From assembly GCF_040869045.1 (NCBI RefSeq), contig NC_090319.1, positions 305,028,998-305,092,997 of the forward strand: a stretch of 64,000 bases of DNA. Direction: 5' to 3'. Positions 33,571-45,520 of this stretch are shown piece after piece (within the stretch, counting starts at the first letter, position 1; each line of letters begins with the position of its first letter). Source of the DNA: Eurosta solidaginis (lineage: Eukaryota > Arthropoda > Insecta > Diptera > Tephritidae). The translations under genes and the position numbers were made by a program. Below the pieces are notes generated by a model. The model was not told the DNA's origin, searched no databases, and was given only the letters and a program-made list of their open reading frames with translations.

Positions 33571-33606
33571 TACTCGATGCAAGTATATGTGCCTGAATGT
33601 ATTTAT

Positions 33607-34196
33607 CAGGCATGCTGAACCAACGAAACGATATCATTTCGTTACGATAATCAACGTTAATAAACGAAACGAAGTCATTTCGTTTCGTTTATTAACGATA
33701 AGATCGTCAAATTAACGAAATGATTTCGTTTCGTTTTCTGCCATATCAAAACGAAATCAAATCGTTTATGTTGATTATTAATTTCAAACTATGCTGGCAA
33801 AGCTGATTGATGGCGGAGTCATTAAAGGTGAAAGCATTAGCCAAGCTGATTCAACTTTTCTCATGAATTTTGACAGTACGAACATTTCTCAGAGTATTTT
33901 TGACATTACCACCAACGAATTACACAAACAAATTACATAGAGTTTGTGTGTGTATGTGCGCTCGTTGTTGCCACCTTACGGCTTCACCATGGCTATAGCA
34001 TTGCCAGCACAATTCAAACATAAAGTATCACGTTTTCGTTAACGTTTTTAACGTTAACGAAAGCTTTTCGTTTCGGTTAAAAACGAGATACAATTTATCT
34101 TGATAATTTCTTTATCGATAATATTTCGAAGTGTTTCAACGGAAACGGTGGAAATTTTTTGATAAACGATTAGCTTAACGTTAAGGTGCATCCCTG
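33607..34196 (+). mobile_element. Small hAT element (family CAGGSATGC), copy D
   Basis: 590 bp, CAGGCATGCTGAACC...GTGCATCCCTG, perfect 8-bp duplication GTATTTAT (33599-33606 and 34197-34204). Only about 220 bp from copy C and in opposite orientation. Confidence 0.9.
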
Positions 34197-34229
34197 GTAT
34201 TTATTATTTGTATGTTTGAAATGATTATA

Positions 34230-35015
34230 TAGGTATATAATTATATTTAACTATAAGTCTATACGTAAGTATGTATACGTCAGTGCATACAGGCGGGTTC
34301 ATAGATACGTATATGCTTATATATCCATATAATTATATTCTACATAAGGGTATGCATATCCATACGTGCATTTCCATGTAGGTATTTGCTTATATACAGC
34401 TATATCTAATATAAGTATACATGTATATATTTCTATGTTGCTGTATGTATATGTGTAAATTTACGTATGTATCTGCTTATATATACTTATAGATAACCAT
34501 ATCTAATATAAAAGCTCCTAAGTATGTATTTTCATGTCAGCGTACACATATGTGCAATTTTACGTATGTATATGCTTATATACGTATATAACTATATTTA
34601 ATATACGCCCAAAGTATGCATTTGTATGTGGTGGTGCACATACGGCTAATTTTACGTATGTATATGCTTATATACATATGTATATAACTATATTTAATAT
34701 AAGCACCTAGGTATGTATTTGTATGTTGTTGTACACATACGGATAATTTTACGTATGTATATGCTTATATATGTATATAACTATATTTAACATAAGCACC
34801 CAAGTATGTATTTGTATGTTGCTGTACACATACAGGTAATTTTACGTATGTATCTGCTTATGTATACCTACAACTATATTTACTATAAGTATACACGCAT
34901 GTATGTATATGTCCTTGCATACATGTGCACTTATAGGTATATATATGCTTGCTCATACATATAACTACATCCAATATAATTGTATGCAGACGTGTATTTC
35001 TATGTATGGATTGGC
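34230..35015 (+). repeat. ~95-bp satellite array, left part
   Basis: TTACGTATGTATATGCTTATATA recurs at 34461, 34560, 34652, 34749 and 34842, a spacing of 92-99 bp. It alternates with ACTATATTTAATATAAGCACC and TTGTATGTTGTTGTACACATAC. The array continues at 44071-44309 and 48207-48450, showing that LINE-A and gypsy copy 2 both jumped into it. Confidence 0.8.
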
Positions 35016-35774
35016 TTATATGCTAAGTGCAATAAAGCCTTTGCGAGAAATGACTCACTTGTTGTGCCATGTTCGGGTTTTTGCCAAAAAAGATTTCATA
35101 GAAACTGTTGTGATGGCCAGATTTCAGAATATGATGTGAAATTATTTAAGCTTAATCGTAACATCGTATACTTATGTCAAGGGTGTGTTAACTTGCCTGA
35201 GCGCTTTATATCTTCTTTGGACTCTATTGTTGCTTCGCAGAGGCTTGGCATAGATTTTTTAAAAGATCTGTTCAGCTCTAAATTCGAGGATTTGATGAAG
35301 GAAGTTGAGAGGCTGAAATCGCTCATCAAATCAGATAAGCAACCTCAAAACTTTAACAATGCCAATGGCCTACAATTCTTACATAGTGCCGTCAGTCCAT
35401 CTTGTGTTAGTGTGCGGGAGGATACAAACAACAATAACCATGGGTCTGCTGCAGCTGCGCTTTCGTCTTTGCCGTTGTCTTTTACATCTTCTGTTTACCC
35501 TATACCTACGATGTTATCACCTGTTTTTTGCAATGTCATCGGCACTTCGCCATTTGTACAGTCAAATGTTGTGAGTGGGCAAAATACATGTTCTTTAACA
35601 GATGTTACTAAGGGTCATGCAATGTCTGTTAATAATGCTATCGTGATATCGTGAGCAACGTACCTACTGCCGATGGGACTGTTATTGCTTCGACTGGTGC
35701 TCAAACGTTTGCCTCTGTTGTTGCTAACAGTGTGAATGCATTGGCTTCTTCAGCTGACGATGTTTATAATCGTA

Positions 35775-36350
35775 ATGCGGCAGTTACTCACGAACGTACG
35801 TACCAAAAACCTGTCAGCTGACACGACCTATCTTATGAGTGTGCAATGTAAACGAAAACTCACCGACGTGCAACGCCCGTACGTACGTAGCCCGGAACGT
35901 AGAAATCAAAACAATTTTGATTTTTTCCGTAAGAACGTGTCAGCTGATCGCTCTCTCACTAGACAGAGTTGCCTAGTAAACTTTTGTGCGCTAATTTTTG
36001 ACCGTTTGCAGTTTTATGCAAAAACACCTAATTAAAGTTGTTAAGATTGTAAAAATAATTCGAAATAATTATGTAAAAGTGCAGATTATAAATATGATCT
36101 ATTTATATTTATTTAATATTAATTCCAGCCTTTTACAACATCAAAAATTAAATTTGAAAAGTTGATGTTTCCATAAGCATGCATGCAAAATGGTCAATGG
36201 TAACAGTGCTTATCTGTAAACAATACACACAAATATGTTATGTACATGTACACAGACGCACACATTGATTCCTACGGGCTTGAGAGTTTGGTCAAACGTG
36301 CTTCGTATACAAACGTCCGTACGTACGGCACACGTTGGTGGCTAACTGCC
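35775..36350. mobile_element. TIR element inserted in LINE-A ORF1
   Basis: The inverted ends TAATGCGGCAGTTACTCAC / GTGGCTAACTGCCGCATAA enclose about 575 bp rich in ACGTACGTAC words. ORF1 sequence resumes on the right. AATGC occurs on both sides and might be part of a target duplication, but the exact border is uncertain. No coding capacity. Confidence 0.6.
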
Positions 36351-36717
36351 GCATAACAATGCTATTTATACTTCTACGAATCCTGTTAAATCAGATGCTG
36401 CTGATACTGCTAATGCTAAAGCGTCAAAATCTACAAAGAAGCGCACACTTAAGGAAAAACCTGCTGCAATTGCTGTTAACCCTGATGAGTTAAATATTAC
36501 TGCTAGTGGTGGGATTCCTAATTTGCTGCAATCAAGTACATCGTCGGGATTGGACATCCAACCTAGCTCGCCTAATGACAATAATAATAATAATAACAAG
36601 AATGCCAACAACAACAACAATGTCGGTAACAACAACAATAATGTTAATAACAATCATAGGCGTTCACGGAGGCGCGTGATTGGCTCTTGTGTGTCTACTG
36701 AACTTGGGGTAGCTGCT

Positions 36718-39700
36718 GTTGTTGTTGTTGTTGTAGCAGTGCTTCGCCCCACCTAACAGACGCGACCGATCACAAACTGTCATCAATATTCTCTAACGGG
36801 AGTCCAAGGAAACTTGCTGTTTCAACAGGGGTGGACCATAGGGAAAGGGGTGTTAGAGGCGTTGGTTCCACATTACAATTAAAGAGATGGTTGGTGTCAT
36901 GTGGGGACACATTGCAAGCGGGGCATACATTTTGTATGTCGGGGTTGATTCTGGATATGTAAGAGTTTAACCTGTTACAGTATCCAGAACGAAGTTGAGC
37001 CAGAGTGACACGCGTTTCCCTGGGGAGTATGCGTTCCTCTTCCGCAAGTTTTGGATACTTTACTTTGAGTACTGGGTTCACCGGGCAATTCCCGGCATAA
37101 AGGTCCGACGCCTGTATGTGGAGTACACCAAGGACCTGCTTGTGTTTTTTCGCTTCATACGGCTGTGTTCTCAGATGCCGTATTTCCTCAAAATGCTTAC
37201 GGAGATGACTCCTTAAGCCCCTAGGCGGTGCTGGCTCGTCAATCAGATGTCTGTTGGGATGCCCAGGTTTCTGGGTATTCAACAGGAACTGTTTGGTCAG
37301 CATCTCGTTTCTTTCCCTGATGGGGAGTATTCTCGCCTCATTATGTAGATGGTGTTCTGGGGACATAAGAAGACAGCCCGTTGCAATTCTGAGAGCAGTA
37401 TTTTGGCAGGCCTGTAGCTTCTTCCAGTGGGTAATTTTTAGGCTTGGCGACCATATGGGTGACGCGTAGCACGTAATCGGCTGGCTAATTGCTTAGTATG
37501 TAGTCATGAGCGTTTCTTTATCTTTTCCCCAGGTACTGCCAGCAAGGGATTTGAGGATTTTGTTACGGCTCTGAATTCTCGGAACAATTGCGGCTGCGTG
37601 CTCACCAAAATGTAGATCCTGATCAAACGTCACACCCAAGATTTTGGGGTGTAGGACAGTCGGTAGCGTAGAGCCATCGACGTGGATGTTCAAAATGGTC
37701 GACATTTGGGACGTCCATGTTGTAAATAAGGTCGCGGAAGATTTAGTCGGTGATAATGCCAGGTTTCGCGAGGCGAAAAAACTGGAGAGATCAGGGAGGT
37801 AGCCGTTTATTTTATTGCATAGCTCATCGATCTGTGGGCCTGGGCCTGTGGCCATTACTGTGCAGTCATCGGCGTAGGAAACGATTGTGACTCCTTCCGG
37901 TGGTGAAGGTAGTTTAGATATGTAGAAATTAAACAAAAGTGGGGATAGGACACCACCCTGTGGCACCCCTTGTTTAATTCTCCTTGGCTTTGATGTTTCG
38001 TTTCTAAATAGCACCGATGCCTGCCGACCACCCAGATAATTTGCGGTCCACCTTTTAAGACATGGGGGAAGGGTAGACCCTTCCAGGTCTTGCAGTAACG
38101 AGCCGTGGTTGACCGTATCAAAAGCTTTTGATAGGTCTAGCGCTACGAGTACTGTTCTATGGTGGGGGTTTTGATTTAAACCGCAATTTATCTGGGTACT
38201 AATGGCATTTAGCGCGGAGGTAGTGCTATGGAGTTTTCTGAAGCCATGCTGATGGGAGGCTAGTTGCAAATTTGCTTGGAAATAAGGGAGCAAAATGGCT
38301 TCGAGCGTCTTTGCTACTGGCGATAGGAGAGATATCGGACGATACGACTCTCCTATGTTAGCTGGTTTACCAGGCTTTAGTAGCGGGACCACCTTGGCCA
38401 TTCTCCATTTCTCGGGTATGACAAAGGTGGAAAGAGACAGGTTGAAGACCTGCGCTAAATATTTGAAACCCTCTTTCCCTAGGCTTTTAAGCATCGGCAT
38501 GGCTATGCCGTCTGGGCCCACTGCTTTGGATGGTTTAGCGCGACCAATGGCGTCCTCAACCTCTTTAGCGGTGATGGTGATTGGTGACGCGCTGAATTTG
38601 TGTTTATGTGCGTGTCTGTTGGCCCTCCGTCTAACTTTGTCGACCGTGGAATGCATTATATATTGTCGGCAGAAAGCGCTCGCGCATTTTTTCGCATCCG
38701 ACAGCACTTTGTCGCCAAAGGCGATGGAAACTTTGTCTTTGTGCTTAGTCGGATTCGATAGGGACTTTACGGTGGACCAAAGTTTACCCACACCGGTAGA
38801 GAGGTTACAACCTCTTAGGTGCTCCTCCCATTTCGCCCGCTTGTGTTCATCCACAAGCAATCTGATGCGTTGGTTTATATCCCTTATTTGGGGGTCGCCT
38901 GGATCAAGCTGCCTTATAAGGTCCCGTTCTCTCGCTAAGTTTGCGGCCTCCGCCGGGAAGTGGGGCCGGATTTCGGGAATTCTCCCGGCGGGAATGAAAC
39001 GTGCCGAGGCGGATTCAATGACCTTGCGAAAGGCACGCTCCCCTTGGCGGGCATCAGTCGGGATAGGGAGGGCAGCAAAGAGGTTGTCTGTAAAGGATTT
39101 ATATTCTCCCCACTTTCCTTTTTTAAAGTTTATGAAAGTGCGTTTTTCGGTGACGATGAAGTCGGCGGTACGCTCGAGCGAAACAAGTATAGGCAGGTGG
39201 TCGGATGCCAATGATACCATCGGCTGCCAGTTGACGCAGTTTACGAGTTCTGCGCTCACGATTGAGATATCTGGCGAACTGTGACAGCTTCCTACCATAC
39301 GTGTGGGGGCGTCTCCGTTTATTGTGCAGAACGTCGTTTCTTCTATTTGATCCGCCAACATCTCGCCCCTACTGTCCGCCCGCAAATTTGAATGCCATAG
39401 ATCATGATGGGCATTGAAGTCGCCTAAAATAATGCGATTGTTTCCAGTGAGTAAGGCTCTAATATTAGGGTGGTATCCACCGGGGCAACAGGTGGCAGGG
39501 GGGATGTAGATGTTGATGATTTCTAGGTTTGCATCGCCTGACCGGACAGATAGGCCTTGACGTTCTAAGACGTTGTCCCTGCGGTCGATGCCAGGATCAA
39601 ATATGTGATATTGCACAGAGTGGTGTATTATAAACGCGAGGCCGCCTCCATTTCCGCTCTCGCGATCTTTTCTGTGGACATAATACCCAGAGCAGGACTG

Positions 39701-40768
39701 CAATGCAGATCGTGCTGTGAGTTTAGTCTCTTGAATCGCAGCAATGCGGATGTTGTGCCGCTTCATGAAATTGACTATCTCCGTAATCTTCCCAGTTAGT
39801 CCATTACAGTTTAACTGCAGAATTCTGAAGTGCATGAGGGGAGACGTCGCCACTCTGGGGGTAAGTGACGGGTGACTACGCCTGGGTTCAGGAAGGCCAG
39901 GACGCAATTGCTGTTGTGGCCCTGGGACTGGGCGTCCTTGGGCAAGCATTGGGGTACCCAGATGATTTGGGTTTGCGACCTGGCAACATGGCGCGATGAA
40001 ACCCGCCGAGGGGTTGCCGTCGCGGAGACCAGAACATCTAGGAAAGTGGCACCACCCGAGGCAGGAGCTGCATTGGGCGGATGTCGCAAACATATATATT
40101 CTGTGCTGGCAAACGGTGCAAACGGAGGTAGGGACTGAGAGTCTGTTTCCCTGACCTACACGATTGCTGCCGGAAAAGAGGGGGGGAGAAGACGGGGGCA
40201 GGGGCTGTTGCTCAGCATTGCTTCCGACTCTACTACGAAGATTGTAGTTATGAGTGGTAGCAGCTGTTTGAGTTGTTGGCGCCGTAAGGCGCGAGCAGCA
40301 GCGGGTACTTGTTGTGGCTTGCTGAGCAGCGGGGCTGCTGGAAGGTAATGGGGGGGCGCTTAGACGTAGACTACGGGACGCCCTTGGGCGTGAACAGCAA
40401 GGAGCCACAAAAGATTTATAAAAGTTACGTGGACGTCGGGTTTTGGAATCAAGCCCAGAACAACCTGTCCGATGCAACCATCCCTTACACGAGACACACT
40501 GAACAGAGTATGACCGTCCTAAAAAGATTCTTTTCCGGCAGATGCAGCAAAACCATTTCTCAGGACCGAGGTCAGGAGACGGACCCGGATTGGATTCGAT
40601 ACCTTCCCGGAGCAAGAGAATATGGAGCAGTCCTGCTGCAAGGAGCTGCTGGGAGGATGACAATTTGTGGGAGGGACGAAACAAATTAAATGGGGTTACA
40701 CTGAAATGACAGTCCTTGGTCGGGAAAAATCCCGAGTCGCTCCGGTACATAGAACCGACTGCCTTGGG
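36718..40768 (-). mobile_element. LINE-B copy 1: near full-length non-LTR retrotransposon
   Basis: Read on the minus strand, it starts CCCAAGGCAGTCGGTTCTATG (40768) and ends with (CAA)n at 36718-36733. AGCTGCT on both sides (36711-36717 and 40770-40776) is a probable target duplication. It is 4.05 kb with one long open frame holding zinc fingers, endonuclease and reverse transcriptase, and only about 20 nt precede the start codon. It is nested in LINE-A in opposite orientation. Confidence 0.85.
36770..40750 (-). pseudogene. LINE-B polyprotein: 2A-like, zinc fingers, endonuclease, reverse transcriptase
   Basis: It starts at 40750. Residues 42-57 form a hydrophobic run ending GIESNPGP (40603-40580), which resembles a 2A ribosome-skipping peptide. 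A PHD-like finger (C68, C71, C85, C88, H93, C97) and a second, similar Cys-rich finger follow. From about residue 306 comes an AP-type endonuclease (ILQLNCNGLTG, IQETKL, ILGDFNAHH, ASDHLPI). The reverse transcriptase (AVGPDGI, YRPISLLSPVAK, LDLSKAFDTVNH, QGVPQGGVLSP, YADD at residues 959-962) is followed by a C-terminal Cys/His region (CPACNVSPHDTNHLFNC) that closes at 36770. One in-frame stop at 37493-37495 (Lys in the other copy) is the only break. There is no RNase H. Family: jockey/I group, subfamily not settled. Confidence 0.85.
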
Positions 40769-41064
40769 AAGCTGCTCGTTTCAGATGGTTTCATCTTTCT
40801 TCTTTTTTACCCTCGGTCAAACCTGAGGATATTATTGAGTATGTGATTAAACATACTAATCTAAATAAGCATCAACTGCAGTGTTTCAAGCTTGCTAAGG
40901 AGTCGGAGTCGATTAGCCGTAAATATGTAATTTTTAAACTTGGTGTAGATGAATTGCACTTTGATAAAGTTATGAAGCCTGAGTTGTGGCAAGTCAATGT
41001 GACGATCAGCCACTTCCGTTTTTTTTCAAAAGGACGCAAAACTACAACAGCGGACTTAGTTCAT

Positions 41065-43980
41065 AGTGTCAATCACATGCCATGCAAATACATATATCAA
41101 TATCTTTTTTCAAAATGTTTCTGGCCTTAGAAGCAAGACCGAAAATGTGCGCCTATATAGTTCTTTATTGGAGTATGATGTATTTGTCATCATTGAGACT
41201 TGGCTGAATAATAATTTCTTAGATGCTGAATTTTTTGATCCTAAGCTTTATCATGTTTCCGTAAGGATAGAGATGCAACAAAGACTGGCCTAAATAGAGG
41301 AGGTGGCGTGCTGATTGCCGCCCGGGTCGGTCTCCAGGCCTCGCTTATTTCTTTAACTGTTAGTGACACGCTTCTTTATCAACTTTGTGTGCGGATTCAT
41401 GGCTCTCTGGGTCAACTGCTCATTTGTGCTTCATACATTCCGCCGTTCAGCCCAGAAAGTATTTATAAGGCTCATGTAAATAATATCTTAAATATTAAGC
41501 GAAGTTTAGAAGAAACGCAGCTATCTGTACTGGGGGATTTTAATTTAAGTAATGTTAGCTGGATCTCTCTTGAAAACAATCTCTATTTAACTCCTACTAA
41601 TATTAACAGCTCTTATGAATCGTATCTTATTGATAATTTTGGAGGGGCTGGTTTATCTCAAATTAATAGTTTCCATAATTCTTAACATCGCACTCTTGAT
41701 TTAATTTTTGTAATTAATAATCTTAGTTTTGTTATCTCGGAACCTGCGTCTTCAATTTCGCCACCCAACTTGCATCACCTGCCCTTAAAGCTTGAAATTC
41801 AGTTTTTCGAGTATTTCTGTATTCCTACATCAAATATGAAAACATCGTTAAATTTTCGAAGATGTGATTTTAATCGTTTAAATTTTGCTTTACGTGAAGT
41901 TGATTGGGATGCTATGCTTGGTGAAAGTGAAGTTGGAAAGTCTTTCAATGTATTTAAAAATGAAATTCATAAGATTTGCGAAAAAATCGTGCCGGTATAT
42001 AAAAATAAAATTTATAAATCTCCCTGGCACAATAGTGAGCTCAAACATCTAAAAAATTTGAGAAACAAGTACTTTAAAAAATATAAGTTTACTAATCAAC
42101 GTCGATTTTATGATTTGTTTATTGTTTATAACAAAAAATTTAACAATCTTAATAAGTCTTTATATGCTAAGTACGTCAGAAATTTTGAGGTAAACATCAA
42201 GAGCAATCCGAAGAACTTTTGGAATTACATTAACTCCATGAAGAGCGTATCTAGAATACCGAAATCAGTAAGCTACAATAATATTACTGCCAACTCTGTT
42301 AATGAGGCTGCTAATCTCTTTGCTGACTTCTTCTCGGCGAACTTTATCACAGATAATGATTTAACTGTGGAAGATACAGATAACATACACAAGTTAATTA
42401 AGTCTCCCTCCGCTAATAATTTTGGGTCACTTACTCTCACTGAGGCAGACATAGTTGAGGGGATTAAAAAACTTAAAAATTCCTCCAGAACTGATGTTGA
42501 CAATCTTTCAGTTATTCTATTGAAAAATTGTCCTTCGCTAGTACGACCGTTAATGATTATATTCAATAAATCATTGGCATCGGGTATTTTTATTGATGAC
42601 TGGAAACAAGCATCCGTCACTCCCATTTTTAAGTCTGGCAACAAAAGTAACTGTTCTAATTACAGGCCTATTTCCAAATTGTCTACAACTTCGAAGCTTT
42701 TCGAATGTGTTGTCAATGACAAGCTTTACTTTAGTATTAAACACCTGGTTTGCGCCAATCAACATGGTTTTGTCCCGGCCAGATCCACATTAACGAACCT
42801 CGCTGTGTTTTCTGAGGATTGCTACGCGGCATTTAGGCGGGGTTTTCAGGTTGATACAATATACCTAGACTTCTCCAAGGCATTCGATAAAATTTCTCAT
42901 AAAATTTTAATTGCGAAATTAGCTTGTTATGGATTCCACTCTACGTTCCTACAGTGGATTAAATCTTACCTGCACAACAGAAGTAATGTTGTAAATATTG
43001 ACGGCGTTTATTCGAAACCATTTTGGGCCACCTCTGGAGTGCCCCAGGGCAGTATTCTGGGCCCTTTACTATTTATCTTGTTCATTAATGACATTAGCTC
43101 TTGCTTCTCATCCACCAAATTTCTGCTTTATGCTGATGATCTCAAGATCTATTCTGAGATCAGTTGTTATAATGATGTCGTTGTTCTTCAATCTGAGATT
43201 AATAAGCTTTATATCTGGTGTGTTAAGAACCGTCTTTTCCTTAATATAAGTAAGTGCCACACTGTGACGTACGGTAAACTGCTGAGGCCACTTCATACCT
43301 CCTATCATATTGCAGAATCCTTTCTTCGTACGACTCTTGAAGTTAAAGACTTGGGGGTTTACTTCGACTCAAAGTTTAATTTTAACACTCACGTCAGCTT
43401 CACAATTTCTAAGGCGCTTTCAATGCTTGCTTTTGTCAGACGCCATTCCGCAAACTTCTCTGACCCCTACACACTCAAAGTTTTATATACGTCCTTTGTG
43501 CGGTCCAAACTTGAGTATGCGGCTTTCATTTGGCGGCCCTACCACGCAGTTCACATCAACCGCCTGGAGCGGGTTCAAAAAATCTTTATGCGCTTCGCGC
43601 CTATTTCATTACGTTTCTCTGAACCGATCCCGTCTTATGAGTCTCGATGCCAACTAATATCCTTACTATCCCTAAACAGTCGCAGAATTCTTTTGGCCTC
43701 GTTGTTCATTTTCGATCTCTTCACGGGCAAAATTGACTGCGCGCTGCTTCTTGAAAGACTATGCTTAAATACTCCCTGTAGAAACCTCCGCCACTTTGAA
43801 ATCTTTTTCATAGGGCTGAGTAGAACTGTTTATAACTCAAAAGCGCCTATTAACAGAGCCCTATCAGAAATTAATTGCTTCTCAAGTGGTTGGGATATTG
43901 ATTTCTCCGACTTAAAATACGCTTTTCAACTTAAACTAAAAAATTACTTAATATGTAATAATATAAATTCTTTTTGCTAG
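41065..43980 (+). pseudogene. LINE-A ORF2: endonuclease and reverse transcriptase
   Basis: The endonuclease part (NVSGLRSKTENVRLY, VIIETWLN, RGGGVLIAAR, LGDFNLSNVSW, RTLDLIF) is broken by frameshifts near 41100 and 41275 and by a TAA at 41683-41685. From 41770 to 43980 the frame is open for 736 codons and holds the reverse transcriptase (YRPISKLSTTSKLFE, LDFSKAFDKISH, SGVPQGSILGPLLF, YADD at 43129-43140) and the usual C-terminal tail. The protein would nick the target and copy the RNA there. The RT is well preserved, but the whole ORF is dead. Confidence 0.85.
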
Positions 43981-44070
43981 TGTTCTCCATAGCTTATTAT
44001 AAGCTGGTCTCTGTAATTTAGTCATAAGTGTCTGTAATAAACATTTGTTACTAGACTAAATAAATAAATA

Positions 44071-44309
44071 TTTAATATAATAGACAAGTATGTATTTCTA
44101 TGTCTCTGTATACATACATATGTGTAATTCCACGTAGGCATCTGATTATATATGTACCTAACTATATCCAATATAATTGTATGCATACGTGTATCTCCCT
44201 GTGTGTATGTGCTTATATGCATCCATATTTAATAAAGGTATATATGTATGTATTTCTACGTTAATGTATACCTATGTGTAATTTTACGTATGCATCTGCT
44301 TATATATAT
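44071..44309 (+). repeat. ~95-bp satellite, middle part
   Basis: The same TATGTATTTCTATG / ATATATCCAATATAATTG words as 34230-35015, left between LINE-A and gypsy copy 2. Confidence 0.75.
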
Positions 44310-44973
44310 TGTAACGATTTTACTGCAAATTCCTCTTATTTGCCCTTTTGCTAGGTTCGTATCGCTAAACTGTTGAATAAATAACTCCAATATTGAATAA
44401 TGGAAAAATGGCCTTTATTAAAATACTTCACAATAACACTCAAACTGTGCAACGAATAGCTTAATAACCAAACTGATTGCTCAAATGAAACTCCACTCCC
44501 CACTATTCAAAATAATACTGCTATTGCTCGCTAGATATCGTCTTAGTCGTAACTGCTTGACAACTCAAATCAAACTCAAACTCCTCGCCTTTACTGTCGC
44601 GCCTTTTATACTTTTTGATTTCTAATTGCATACTTCTAGGCTTTTCCATTCCAGAACTTACAAAATCGCCAGGCACAACTACGTGCACAAATTATTGCCC
44701 TCTCTTGTGACAACTCAGATAAGATATGTGTAGACGCAATTATTTATTCGTTTATGTAGATACATAATGATTGAATTATTGATGTGAATGTTTGTAGTTT
44801 ACAGTCTCTCGAGTACACATAGGCGTATAAGTAAATGCATCTGTGTGTGACATCTCTCTGGGCTGCCTTATATATGTGTATACTTGATTTGATTATTGAC
44901 GTAAATACTGCTTGGCATGGCCTTAGCATCGCCTTAGTGATGGTATAGCTTAGTGATGCTAATATCCGTGACA
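44310..44973 (-). repeat. 3' LTR of gypsy copy 2
   Basis: 664 bp, TGTAACG...CGTGACA on the plus strand. It lacks about 60 bp present in the other LTR (including CATGTGTTTGTGCATTGCCG near 47916). On the minus strand it has a TATAAAAGG box followed by AATAAAGG near 44420. Confidence 0.85.
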
Positions 44974-44984
44974 CTGCCCTGCAC

Positions 44985-45520
44985 CTAAGTCTGATCGTCC
45001 CGATCAGACAAATCTCTCGATCTAAACGCTGCTAGCATCGCCAAATGTACCACTCTTCTACTCCGTGGTTTCTCAATGCTTTGTATGCGGTAGATGGTAT
45101 CACTGATCTTCTTCACAACCTTGTACGGGCCTTCCCAACTGCACCGAAATTTGGATGGAACACCTTTCCGCCGGTGAGGGTTGTATAACAGTACCAAATC
45201 TCCCGCCAAGAAACCTTTCGAATTATTGTTCTCATGGTACCTGTGTTTCATCGTACCACTCAATACCCTGGTTCGTTCCCTCACACTCTGTTGTTTGGCC
45301 AATGAACTACTTCGTAGAGCTTGCGCTTGACGGATTGGCTTCGCATAATCAATATCGTTCCCACATTTCACAACAGTAGTGCGCTCTGGCTTGAAACTAC
45401 CCTCGCATTCTTTCTCGGAAATTCGTTGCTTCGTTTTTCTGAGTAGTTTAGGTTTTTTCAATGCCAGTGTTTCTCTCGCAGGTACTTTTGATTTATTTGG
45501 CCCATTCGACTATCAACCTT
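44985..45520 (-). pseudogene. Gypsy integrase C-terminal tail (copy 2)
   Basis: The frame after a 1-nt deletion near 45515 reads through Lys-rich sequence into MKHRYHENN, GDLVLLYNPHRRKG and WEGPYKVVKKISDTIYRIQ, ending at 44985. It matches copy 1 residue for residue over most of its length, including the position where RT and the integrase core are missing. Confidence 0.8.

Larger units (their letters stand above)
35020..41060 (+). pseudogene. LINE-A ORF1, interrupted twice
   Basis: It opens with a Cys/His-rich PHD-like finger (CNKAFARNDSLVVPCSGFCQ, FHRNC, YLCQGC) to about 35195. A coiled-coil-like stretch and a Ser/Thr-rich linker follow, to 35654. The reading resumes after the TIR insertion at about 36360 with a Lys-rich part and an Asn-rich tract (about 36577-36660). 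It is cut by the minus-strand LINE at 36718 and ends with RFHLSSFLPS and FKLGVDELHF (about 40790-41060), typical of the C-terminal nucleic-acid-binding part of such ORF1s. ORF1 protein would coat the element RNA. It is inactive. Confidence 0.7.
35016..44070 (+). mobile_element. LINE-A: CR1/jockey-type non-LTR retrotransposon with nested insertions
   Basis: ORF1 (PHD-like finger, Asn-rich linker, C-terminal domain) is followed by ORF2 (endonuclease plus reverse transcriptase) and a short 3' UTR ending in a (TAAA)n tail near 44070. The left junction with the satellite lies near 35016, just inside ORF1, so the copy is 5'-truncated. A ~0.58-kb TIR element (35775-36350) and a LINE of another family on the opposite strand (36718-40768) interrupt ORF1. 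Confidence 0.8.

Noticed and set aside
38295..39284. Long plus-strand open frame (329 codons) opposite LINE-B
   Set aside because: It is the antisense shadow of the conserved endonuclease/RT coding sequence. The same shadow appears opposite LINE-B copy 2.
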